DNA of 14,201 bases from Lachnospiraceae bacterium UBA3401 (GCA_002358575.1 DEPD01000195.1:1-14201), one strand, 5' to 3'; positions 8,032 through 14,086 are shown, counted from the stretch's first letter. Numbers and translations: made by a program. The notes: generated by a model not told the origin, from the sequence alone.

Positions 8032-8386
8032 ACTCAATAATCCTCCATATTAAAGTTTTAACCATTTGATTAGAAAACAACTGTTCCCAAATGATCCGAC
8101 ATCTGCCAGTGTAAGGACCTTCTGGAAAAGGTGTATATGTTTTTAATTCTACATGATTTTCTACATTGGCGCAACGCCCCAAAAAAATTTATCCTTTTCT
8201 GTAGAAAAGTATCATATAAAGTCGTCCTTTTTGTGAATTATTATCATATTTATCTTTATTCTATTATTATTATCGTTTCTTATCTATACATTTTTTATGA
8301 ATTATAATATGATAATCATGCAATATATACAATCCTACTTCTCAATTTTAGTCAAAAAATATGTAATTATTCAGTATTTACGATCT
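8032..8386. other. AT-rich intergenic region upstream of glgX
   Basis: A 355-base stretch without a gene I can support. It has the glgX ribosome site (GGAGG near 8050) and many A/T runs. A protein-like open frame on the minus strand near 8050-8180 lacks a ribosome site. No promoter with good spacing was found; a TTGACT near 8350 on the minus strand has only a poorly spaced TATATA downstream. Confidence 0.5.
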
Positions 8387-8876
8387 CTAATCCATCTTAT
8401 TTGCAAATATTAGTAAAAATTTTTGGATTTCCTCATAAAATGGTGGGAAAATTGCAAATACCTGCCGTAATAGCACAATACTCTCATTGCCTGCAACTTC
8501 ATTAAGCAACACAATGGCCATGCGCACTCCCTCGCTTATTGACATATTCTTCCTTGAGCGTCCAAGATGCCATACAAAGCTCTTGGACAGATGCACTTTC
8601 AATGTCCAATGCAAGCGCATACGCTATCAATTGCACACCTGACGCACCCTTTGTGATACTGCGCTGGCATTTCCTCATAAATTTGATAATACTGTACCAC
8701 CTTGCAGGCGGGTTTTTTCAGATATCCGCTGAGCACTTCCTGATACCCTGCAATTGCTGCCTGTTCTGCCCATGTGAAAGAAAATAATTTTTGAAGTGTC
8801 TCTGCCCGCCAAAGCAATCGCTCATCAGCTTTGGTGTATAATTCATAAAAGATTATCATTGCACTATTTTTTCCAT
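8387..8876 (-). pseudogene. Frame-disrupted small gene downstream of flagellin
   Basis: Three consecutive open segments in different frames join into one plausible, mostly helical protein of about 160 residues. The likely start is an ATG at 8876, 11 nt after AAGGAG. A run of six A (8867-8872) puts it out of frame; seven would give MEKNSAMIIFYELYTK. The second break is near 8647-8653, where one extra base separates MPAQYHKG from ASGVQLIAYALALDIESA. The third is near 8527-8540, before EGVRMAIVLLNEVAG. The stop is TAG at 8387. Codon use stays coding-like across all three segments. No family is recognised. It follows the flagellin terminator on the same strand. Sequencing error is possible, but three breaks in one short gene beside intact genes favour decay. 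Confidence 0.6.
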
Positions 8877-8898
8877 ATTGATTGCATCTCCTTTTTTC

Positions 8899-8932
8899 AA
8901 AAAAACAGCCCCATCAAACTAGATGGGGCTGT
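8899..8932 (-). terminator. Rho-independent terminator of flagellin
   Basis: Perfect 11-bp stem, ACAGCCCCATC (8905-8915 on the plus strand) with GATGGGGCTGT (8922-8932), a 6-nt loop and a run of six T on the minus strand (8899-8904). It sits 77 bases after the flagellin stop. Confidence 0.92.
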
Positions 8933-9009
8933 CTTCCTATGTCTTATTTTTGTTCTTATGGTAGAGCAAATTTTTCACAGTATCCGGTGTGTGACTTCTC
9001 AAAAACTGA

Positions 9010-11088
9010 CTATCCCAAAAGGCTAAGAACTCCCTGATTACCCTGATTTGCCTGTGCAAGCATTGACTGACCTGCCTGTGACAGAATGTTCGCGTTCGAG
9101 TATCTTACCATCTCTGTCGCCATATCAGTATCGCGAATCTGGCTCTCTGCTGCTGTTGTGTTCTCAACAACATTGTCGAGGTTGTTGATGGTGTGCTCTA
9201 ATCTGTTCTGAACTGCACCGAGCAGAGAACGCTGTGCAGATACTTTTGCTATTGCGTCTGCGATAGAGTCAATTGCATAGGTTGCAGCCATACCGCCATC
9301 ATCAATTTTCTCTCCATTGTCATCCTTGCCAATTACATCCAGCTTCTGAATGCCAAGTCCCTTTGTGTCCATTGTGTCAATTGTAACACCAATCTTGTTA
9401 GTCATATCTGCATCAGCACCCACATGGAGATTGAAAGAAAGTGCATCTTTGATAACTGTAGAACCTTTTGTGATAACAAAGCTGCCATTTCCATTATCCT
9501 TAACAGATGCTGCTTTATCCACATCTGTTCCAATGCTGCTTGCCTTCTGAAGTTCCTCTGCAATCTTTACATAAGCTTCCTTTGCAGTAATTACATTGTC
9601 AGTTGCCTCGCCTTGTGTTGGACTACCTATTACAGATACTACATCCGCTGTGGCTGTTCCATCACCTGCTGTAATGCCAAGTTTTTTCAGGAAGTTCTGT
9701 GCTGCCTTGTTCACCACAGCAGCAGGAGTACCACCTGTCATAAGTGTGAAGCTTACTTCATCCATATCGCCGTCTTCAATATTGATAAGCTTTAATGCAT
9801 CCTCAGTCGTATACTGACCATTCTTCGCATCTGTAACATCAGCGATTGTAATGGTGGTCGCAGCTGCTGCCTGATTGCTACCAACGACATCTTGGATTGT
9901 GATCTGATCGCCTGCCTTTAACATACCAACAGCCGTTGCCAAATCATCTGCACTAATTGTTTTCACCTGTGTGGTAAAAGTTGTTTTCTCACCACCAAGC
10001 GTAACAGACTTAATGTCGGTATCAGTCTTTTTCAAACCTCCATCGCTTGTATCAGCTTTCAATAATTTATCAACAGTATCTGTATTTGTACTATTCCATA
10101 CTGTTGCAGAGATCTCATCATCATCCAGTTCTTTTACAACTTCCCAGTTTACAGCCTTTGCTCCATTATTTGTCATAGTCACTTTATGCCCTGCGTCAAG
10201 TGCTTGCTGTATTACAACTTCTATACCAGCTGCTGTATCAATCTGCACGCCGTCTGCTCCTGTTCCCGCTGCTGTTCCAACTTTATAAGTTGTCTTATGA
10301 CCACTTTCATCTTCAATCTCAAAGGCAGAATTTATAGCAAAGTTATTTGCGTTCTCCACCTTCTCCACCATTGTAACTGTCTTATAATCCTCAATTGGCG
10401 AACCACTTGCCGGAGCATATGTAATTGTGTCGCCTGCCTTTAATGTTTCAGCTCCTTTATCTGTTGACGCATACTTCTCATATCCTTCTGTTGAACTGGT
10501 ATCTGCATTATTGCCAATTGTGTACTTTGTGCCTGCAATGCTAATCTCGTCTCCGTTCTCAAGTGCCTTTTCTAGCTCAAATGTTGCTGTCTTGCCGCCC
10601 TTGTCAACAAGTTTTCCCTCGATACCTGCATCATGCGCATTAACCTTCTTCTCAGAAGATGTACCTAATGTATTTCCTTTTAACAGATAGGTTTCATTAA
10701 ACTTTGTTGTCTCAGATACACGGTCTACTTCTGTCAGCAACTGGTCAATTTCATCCTGAATTGTCTGGCGGTCTGAAATGGAGTTTGTGCCGTTTGAAGC
10801 CTTTACTGCCAGCTCATTCATTCTCTGTAACATATCGTGAACTTCTGTAAGCGCACCTTCTGCTGTCTGCACAGAACTAATACCGTCCTCTGCGTTTAAG
10901 GAAGCCTGTGTCAAACCTCTTATCTGCTTTCTCATCTTCTCTGAGATAGAGAGTCCTGCCGCATCATCTGCTGCGCGGTTTACTTTGTAACCGGAAGATA
11001 ATTTCTCTGACGATTTTGATAACTGTCCTGCTGTAATGCCTAACATTCTGTTTGAGTTCATTGCTCTAAGATTGTGTTGTACTACCAT
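9010..11088 (-). CDS. fliC: Flagellin, 692 aa, with large variable domain
   Basis: Filament subunit exported by the flagellar type III system; no signal peptide, as expected. The conserved N-terminal D0/D1 region spans residues 1-140 (MVVQHNLRAMNSN, LSSGYKVNRAADDAAGL, then LQRMNELAVK, the stretch that TLR5 contacts in other flagellins). The conserved C-terminal part is about 607-692 (QNRLEHTINNL, ending NQGNQGVLSLLG). Between them lie about 465 Thr/Asp/Ala-rich residues forming outer D2/D3 domains, so it is far longer than Hag of Bacillus (about 300). The start is the ATG at 11088, 7 nt after GGAGG; the ATG at 11094 is too close. csrA is directly upstream. I see no sigma-28 promoter in the 219-base gap, so transcription probably comes through csrA from the invertible segment. 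Confidence 0.97.
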   Translation of the reverse strand: MVVQHNLRAMNSNRMLGITAGQLSKSSEKLSSGYKVNRAADDAAGLSISEKMRKQIRGLTQASLNAEDGISSVQTAEGALTEVHDMLQRMNELAVKASNGTNSISDRQTIQDEIDQLLTEVDRVSETTKFNETYLLKGNTLGTSSEKKVNAHDAGIEGKLVDKGGKTATFELEKALENGDEISIAGTKYTIGNNADTSSTEGYEKYASTDKGAETLKAGDTITYAPASGSPIEDYKTVTMVEKVENANNFAINSAFEIEDESGHKTTYKVGTAAGTGADGVQIDTAAGIEVVIQQALDAGHKVTMTNNGAKAVNWEVVKELDDDEISATVWNSTNTDTVDKLLKADTSDGGLKKTDTDIKSVTLGGEKTTFTTQVKTISADDLATAVGMLKAGDQITIQDVVGSNQAAAATTITIADVTDAKNGQYTTEDALKLINIEDGDMDEVSFTLMTGGTPAAVVNKAAQNFLKKLGITAGDGTATADVVSVIGSPTQGEATDNVITAKEAYVKIAEELQKASSIGTDVDKAASVKDNGNGSFVITKGSTVIKDALSFNLHVGADADMTNKIGVTIDTMDTKGLGIQKLDVIGKDDNGEKIDDGGMAATYAIDSIADAIAKVSAQRSLLGAVQNRLEHTINNLDNVVENTTAAESQIRDTDMATEMVRYSNANILSQAGQSMLAQANQGNQGVLSLLG

Positions 11089-11094
11089 AATCAT

Positions 11095-11106
11095 ACCTCC
11101 ATGTAA
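11095..11106 (-). promoter_or_regulatory. Flagellin Shine-Dalgarno resembling a CsrA site
   Basis: The minus strand reads TTACATGGAGGT, which as RNA matches the CsrA SELEX consensus RUACARGGAUGU at 9 of 12 positions and contains the GGAGG ribosome site. CsrA bound here would block flagellin translation, as known for Bacillus hag. Function here is inferred. Confidence 0.55.
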
Positions 11107-11141
11107 AGAGCGGGAACACATTTGTGTATCACGCTTGTACT

Positions 11142-11157
11142 GGGCAATCCGTTGCCC
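11142..11157 (-). promoter_or_regulatory. Leader hairpin with GGA in the loop (candidate CsrA site)
   Basis: The minus strand reads GGGCAA, then CGGA, then TTGCCC: a 6-bp stem exposing GGA in a 4-nt loop, the classical CsrA recognition form. It lies about 36 nt upstream of the Shine-Dalgarno site, a spacing one CsrA dimer could bridge. A further hairpin upstream (CTGTTAC at 11196-11202 with GTAACAG at 11170-11176, minus strand) also has GGA in its loop. Read on the plus strand the first hairpin is followed by GCC and five T, so a plus-strand terminator is an alternative. Confidence 0.55.
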
Positions 11158-11307
11158 GCCTTTTTGTTTCTGTTACTCCGGCAAATATAAGCTGTGTAAC
11201 AGTTTTTGAAAGCCGAAGTAATACTCCCATATTCAGTTGTATTTATAATATCCGCTGGCGTCCTCCCTCTTGGCGCCTTTCTAGGTTTGAACACCTGCGG
11301 TTATTAC

Positions 11308-11505
11308 CTAGTCAAAACAATCATTCTCTGCACAGGTCGCCTGTTCTGCTTCCCGCTTCTCGATTGCTTTTCCACGTGCCAAATTGATTTCCTTAGGAGC
11401 GTCAATCATTAAGCGCAGTGTAGTGCCATTGCCCCCTAGAAAAGTAATTCTGACATCTTTTCCTACCATCAAATACTCATTCTTCGTTACGGAAAGCCTA
11501 AGCAT
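11308..11505 (-). CDS. csrA: CsrA-family translational regulator, divergent, 65 aa
   Basis: RNA-binding regulator of the CsrA/RsmA family. It aligns with E. coli CsrA without gaps over about 46 residues: MLRL start, Leu12-Met13, Gly15, LGG at 23-25, then DAPKE (35-39) and Arg44. Arg44, one of the two key RNA contacts, is kept. The other, Arg6, is Val6, and Arg7 is Thr7, so RNA binding may be altered. The C-terminal tail is Glu/Lys-rich with two Cys. The ATG at 11505 has AAGGAGG 8 nt upstream. Position just ahead of flagellin mirrors the CsrA control of Hag in Bacillus; no fliW is in the window. Confidence 0.88.
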   Translation of the reverse strand: MLRLSVTKNEYLMVGKDVRITFLGGNGTTLRLMIDAPKEINLARGKAIEKREAEQATCAENDCFD

Positions 11506-11510
11506 CCATC

Positions 11511-11533
11511 AAACCTCCTTGTCTGTTTGGAGG
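11511..11533 (-). promoter_or_regulatory. csrA ribosome-site hairpin and CsrA-like site
   Basis: On the minus strand CCTCC (11529-11533) can pair with the csrA GGAGG (11514-11518) over a 10-nt loop, hiding the ribosome site. The same region reads ACAAGGAGGT, 9 of 10 positions of the CsrA consensus core. Both features suggest self-control of csrA translation; this is inference. Confidence 0.5.
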
Positions 11534-11583
11534 ATTTACCATTACTGTCCACTCCGTTCCAGTAGCAGGTAAAATCCATGTAA

Positions 11584-11612
11584 ATTATTTGGTGTCTTTG
11601 CAGCTCATGCAA
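11584..11612 (-). promoter_or_regulatory. Weak sigma-A-like promoter ahead of csrA
   Basis: TTGCAT (11607-11612, minus strand, inside the left recombination site), a 17-nt spacer and AATAAT (11584-11589). It could give basal csrA transcription in either orientation. The match is weak. Confidence 0.25.
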
Positions 11613-11635
11613 CATTCTGTATAGATTGTTGCATG
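11606..11635 (+). repeat. Left inverted recombination site (IRL)
   Basis: Left arm CATGCAACATT (11606-11616), centre CTGTATAG (11617-11624), right arm ATTGTTGCATG (11625-11635). The two arms are inverted copies with one mismatch. This is the 11-8-11 layout of tyrosine recombinase core sites. Confidence 0.75.
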
Positions 11636-11668
11636 GTCAGTGTGTTGGTTGTATAGTATTGCAATACT
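11629..11668 (+). promoter_or_regulatory. Candidate recombinase promoter and palindromic operator
   Basis: TTGCAT (11629-11634, inside the left site's right arm), a 17-nt spacer and TATAGT (11652-11657), 65 nt before the recombinase ATG. A perfect 14-bp palindrome, AGTATTGCAATACT (11655-11668), overlaps the -10 and could bind a regulator or the recombinase itself. Confidence 0.5.
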
Positions 11669-11722
11669 TCTGATGCGCCGAGAAATCAACAGGAATTATT
11701 ATCTAAGAAAGGGATTATAACT

Positions 11723-12322
11723 ATGAGTACGACGGAACCAATCAGAAACAAAGAGCAGCTACAGAATTTCAAAGATTATTACAAAGATATCAAGCCCAAC
11801 TTGCGCAATTGCGCTATTATTATCATGGGTCTAAACACAGCTCTGCGCATCAGCGATCTTTTGGATTTGACATATCAGGAAGTCTTTCAGAACAACACAG
11901 TTCGAGAACATATCACCATTCGGGAACGCAAAACAGGAAAGGAAAACCGAATTTTCTTGAACAATGAAGTGCGCCAAACGCTAAAAATTTACCACGAAGA
12001 GTTGATTCAGACAAAAATGTATCAAGATGGAAACCCTTATCTATTTCCAAGCCCCATCAAGCCTTGTGCTCCAATCTCGCGCTATCAGGCTTACCGCATT
12101 ATTACATCTGCGGCGAAAGCTGTTGGCATCGAGGGACACATTAGCTGTCATTCCCTACGCAAATCGTTTGGCTATCATGCATGGAAACAAGGATGCGATC
12201 CGGTTGTAATTATGGTGATATTTAACCACTCGTCACTCTTTATCACCAAGCGCTATCTATGCATTGAGCAAGATGACAAGGACAATGTATATCGCAGCGT
12301 CTATCAAAATATTGGTGTCTGA
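11723..12322 (+). CDS. Tyrosine recombinase, catalytic domain only (FimB-size), 199 aa
   Basis: Site-specific DNA recombinase of the phage integrase/Xer family. All catalytic residues are visible: Arg42 (ALRISDLL), Lys70 (RERKTGK), His143 and Arg146 (CHSLR), His169 (FNHSS) and nucleophile Tyr178 (TKRYL). It lacks the usual N-terminal core-binding domain of about 100 residues. That gives it the size and form of FimB/FimE-type invertases that switch promoters, rather than of a prophage integrase. The ATG at 11723 has AAAGGG about 9 nt upstream. It lies wholly between the two inverted 30-bp sites, so these are its likely substrates. No excisionase or phage gene is nearby. Confidence 0.93.
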   Translation: MSTTEPIRNKEQLQNFKDYYKDIKPNLRNCAIIIMGLNTALRISDLLDLTYQEVFQNNTVREHITIRERKTGKENRIFLNNEVRQTLKIYHEELIQTKMYQDGNPYLFPSPIKPCAPISRYQAYRIITSAAKAVGIEGHISCHSLRKSFGYHAWKQGCDPVVIMVIFNHSSLFITKRYLCIEQDDKDNVYRSVYQNIGV

Positions 12323-12415
12323 CACAGCAAGGTCAAACAACAGTTTACAAATAAAGTAAGGTTCTGTTGCTATTTTTATACTATAATTATATAATATTAA
12401 AATTTTGTCTGTCAT

Positions 12416-12445
12416 GTCCACATTACTGATGGCCAGGACTTTTTT
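12416..12445 (+). terminator. Weak terminator after the recombinase
   Basis: GTCC (12416-12419) pairs with GGAC (12436-12439), with an inner CAT/ATG pair, followed by six T (12440-12445). The stem is short, but position and T-tract fit. Confidence 0.4.
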
Positions 12446-12735
12446 GTGACCTCTGCTATATATAAGTTTATGTAGGGGAAATAAACCTTTTCCCTATTCA
12501 ATTTCAATCTACTATGCAGCTCCTTAGCTATTATCCACTTATTATATCTTGAAATGATAAATGACAAAAGGATTTTCAGCCTATCATTGTTGGCGCAAAC
12601 GACCATATATGGTTTCTTTTGCTTTGTGACATACGTTTGGCACAGAGCAAACACATATATCATTTGCATTTACTCTATCTACAGAACTTGTTTACAGAAA
12701 ATTTCCAGAAAATAAAAAAGAAATTGAAAAAAGAC
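12446..12735. other. AT-rich interior of the invertible segment, no gene seen
   Basis: About 290 bases between the recombinase terminator and the sigma-28 promoter. A minus-strand open frame of 85 codons runs across 12412-12669 but has no ribosome site and unconvincing composition, so I do not call it. Confidence 0.5.
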
Positions 12736-12762
12736 TAAAGTTTTAAAAACTGCCGCCGATAT
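12736..12762 (+). promoter_or_regulatory. Sigma-28 (SigD) flagellar promoter, facing right
   Basis: TAAA (12736-12739), exactly 15 nt, then GCCGATAT (12755-12762): an exact match to the Bacillus SigD consensus. It reads rightward, across the right recombination site, toward no plus-strand gene. After inversion it would read into csrA and flagellin with a leader of roughly 140 nt to csrA. This flagellar-class promoter belongs functionally with the flagellin genes. Confidence 0.85.
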
Positions 12763-12776
12763 ATAAGATGTAAGCA

Positions 12777-12812
12777 AGAGATGCAACAATTTATACAGAT
12801 TGTCGCATCTCT
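12777..12812 (-). repeat. Right inverted recombination site (IRR), also a hairpin
   Basis: Core 12780-12809. On the minus strand: arm GATGCGACAAT, centre CTGTATAA, arm ATTGTTGCATC; it matches the left site at 25 of 30 positions in inverted orientation. Extended to 12777-12812 it forms a 14-bp stem with one mismatch and an 8-nt loop, followed on the plus strand by CTTTATTATAACC. It might therefore also weakly terminate the sigma-28 transcript in this orientation. Confidence 0.75.
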
Positions 12813-12832
12813 CTTTATTATAACCTATCTTT

Positions 12833-12983
12833 TTATTGAATCACTATTGTTTTGACACAGATTTTATCTTCCTCTGGGTGCCCATGTGCAATCAAGTAGA
12901 GAAATCCCATCTTTTTTGCTCGCCGCGCGACCCGTGCGCCGCCTTAGCGGCTTATTTCCTCTGCACGGGTCTGGGCATAAAAA
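12833..12983 (-). repeat. Dispersed structured repeat, copy B (longer)
   Basis: The part at 12918-12983 matches copy A (5812-5874) in opposite orientation. In this copy CCCGTGC and GCACGGG form an outer stem around AGAGGAAATAA and an inner hairpin, GCCGC-TAAG-GCGGC. The element extends left to about 12836; near 12852-12865 (minus strand) it has GGAAGATAAAATCT, close to GGAAGATAAATCT at the end of copy A. Copy A may therefore be a shorter version lacking about 43 bases. A 25-codon frame (12833-12910, minus) in the extension lacks a ribosome site. Confidence 0.75.
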
Positions 12984-13016
12984 TTAGCGCGTTCTCACTT
13001 GCATAGAACACGCTAA
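12979..13016 (-). terminator. Rho-independent terminator of kduI
   Basis: On the minus strand TTAGCG-T-GTTCT pairs with AGAAC-G-CGCTAA (11 bp plus one mismatch, 12984-13016), followed by TTTTT (12979-12983). It lies 54 bases past the kduI stop and runs straight into repeat copy B. Confidence 0.85.
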
Positions 13017-13070
13017 TCATATAGAAATTATTCTAAATACGCTTCTGTGATATCAGAAAATCTCAACTTT

Positions 13071-13931
13071 TTACTTCAAATCCTGCATACGAACGCCATC
13101 CATATCATCAAAATCCTGATTTTCTCCTACCATACCCCAGATAAATGTATAGGCACGACTTCCACTTCCAGAATGAATTGACCAGCTTGGAGATATCACA
13201 GCCTGTTCATTTCTCATAACAATGTGTCTTGTCTCCTGCGGCTCACCCATATAGTGCATCACAAATGCCTCCTCGGGCATATCAAAATACAGATAGACTT
13301 CCATACGCCTGTCATGTGTATGGCAAGGCATTGTATTCCACACACTGCCAGGCTTTAGTGCAGTCATACCCATTACGAGCTGGCAGCTCTCCACCTGCCC
13401 TGGCAAAATGTATTTGTTGATAACTCTGTGATTTGCATCCTCAAGACACCCAAGTTCGACTTTGTTTTCGTCTTTTATAATCACGACATCCTCTGACGCA
13501 ACACCTTGCGGCTTAATTAACTTTGTCGGATATATTTTATGTGCTGGCGCGCTGTTTAAATAAAATTTCGCTGGATTTTGTGTATCAGCAGATTCAAATA
13601 TTATCTCCTTAGCACCCATGCCAATATACATGCCTTCCTTATGTCCTACTTCGTATTTCTTCCCATCAATTGTAATAATCCCTGCCAGCCCAATATTAAT
13701 CACGCCAAGTTCGCGCCTCTGGCAAAAATACTCCGCGCGAAGTTCATCTCCCGCTGTTAGCGCAATCGGTTGCACAGGCACTGCGGAACCTGTGATAATG
13801 CGGTCGATATGACTGTAGACCAATTTGAGTTCCCCTGGACGGAACAAGTCATCAATCAAAAACTCTTCCCGTAGTCTCTCTGTTGTGTAATGTTTTACAT
13901 CCTTTGGTGAAGCTGCTGTTCTTAATTCCAT
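13071..13931 (-). CDS. kduI: 5-keto-4-deoxyuronate isomerase KduI, 286 aa
   Basis: Cytosolic zinc isomerase of pectin breakdown, converting 4-deoxy-L-threo-5-hexosulose uronate to 3-deoxy-D-glycero-2,5-hexodiulosonate, the substrate of KduD. The cupin metal site is intact: His204 and His206 (PCHTHDRRM), Glu211 (MEVYLYF) and His253 (WSIHSGSG). These match E. coli His196, His198, Glu203 and His245 with a constant offset of 8. The length is near the E. coli 278. The start is the ATG at 13931 with GGAAGG 7 nt upstream; an upstream in-frame ATG (14045) lies at the promoter and would add 38 unrelated residues. It has its own terminator. It is the only pectin gene in view; partners may lie beyond the right edge. 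Confidence 0.97.
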   Translation of the reverse strand: MELRTAASPKDVKHYTTERLREEFLIDDLFRPGELKLVYSHIDRIITGSAVPVQPIALTAGDELRAEYFCQRRELGVINIGLAGIITIDGKKYEVGHKEGMYIGMGAKEIIFESADTQNPAKFYLNSAPAHKIYPTKLIKPQGVASEDVVIIKDENKVELGCLEDANHRVINKYILPGQVESCQLVMGMTALKPGSVWNTMPCHTHDRRMEVYLYFDMPEEAFVMHYMGEPQETRHIVMRNEQAVISPSWSIHSGSGSRAYTFIWGMVGENQDFDDMDGVRMQDLK

Positions 13932-14037
13932 AATGATACCTTCCTTTTCCTCCAATCGAACTAATTTTGCCTGCTGACATCTTTTCAGAAATAAGTTTCT
14001 TAGGACACCTATGCACACAAAATAGCCCGTTTCTAAT

Positions 14038-14086
14038 GTAAGCACTTACATTGTAACGTAGCACTCTTAAATAGTCAAGTTACAAT
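14038..14086 (-). promoter_or_regulatory. kduI promoter with two inverted repeats
   Basis: Good sigma-A promoter on the minus strand: TTGACT (14073-14078), a 17-nt spacer and TACAAT (14050-14055), giving a leader of about 110 nt. A palindrome, GTAAGCACTTAC (14038-14049), abuts the -10 at the likely transcription start. ATTGTAAC (14050-14057) and GTTACAAT (14079-14086) are perfect 8-bp inverted copies flanking the spacer and -35. Repression by a sugar-acid-responsive regulator is a reasonable inference. Confidence 0.7.

Larger units (their letters stand above)
11606..12809. mobile_element. Putative invertible DNA segment carrying its own recombinase
   Basis: A 1204-bp segment bounded by inverted 30-bp sites (11606-11635 and 12780-12809) that match at 25 of 30 positions when one is reverse-complemented. 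It contains a short tyrosine recombinase and, at its right end, an outward-facing sigma-28 promoter. Inverting it would turn that promoter toward csrA and flagellin. No transposase or cargo gene is present, so a phase switch fits better than an integrated element. Inversion itself is not shown by one sequence. Confidence 0.75.

Noticed and set aside
7979..8182. 67-codon minus-strand frame covering the glgX start and leader
   Set aside because: Mostly overlaps glgX in another frame and has no ribosome site.
11246..11290. Possible sigma-28 promoter with GCGGATAT just upstream of flagellin
   Set aside because: The -10-like GCGGATAT departs from GCCGATAT, and no TAAA-like -35 lies at about 15 nt.
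11487..11579. 30-codon minus-strand frame overlapping the csrA start, possible leader peptide
   Set aside because: The residues look protein-like, but there is no ribosome site, so translation cannot be supported.
11723..12322. Prophage or integrative element marked by the integrase
   Set aside because: No phage, excisionase, relaxase or cargo genes. The enzyme lacks the N-terminal domain of integrases, and the flanking sites are inverted rather than direct repeats.
12412..12669. 85-codon minus-strand open frame inside the invertible segment
   Set aside because: No ribosome binding site, AT-driven composition and no recognisable motif. It also overlaps the likely recombinase terminator.
12833..12910. 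25-codon minus-strand frame in the extension of repeat copy B
   Set aside because: Reads like a peptide but lacks a ribosome site. Being inside a repeat, its openness may be chance or inherited.
12930..12970. CRISPR-like or riboswitch interpretation of the GC-rich repeat
   Set aside because: Only two dispersed copies with no spacer array, and the element sits downstream of genes rather than in leaders.
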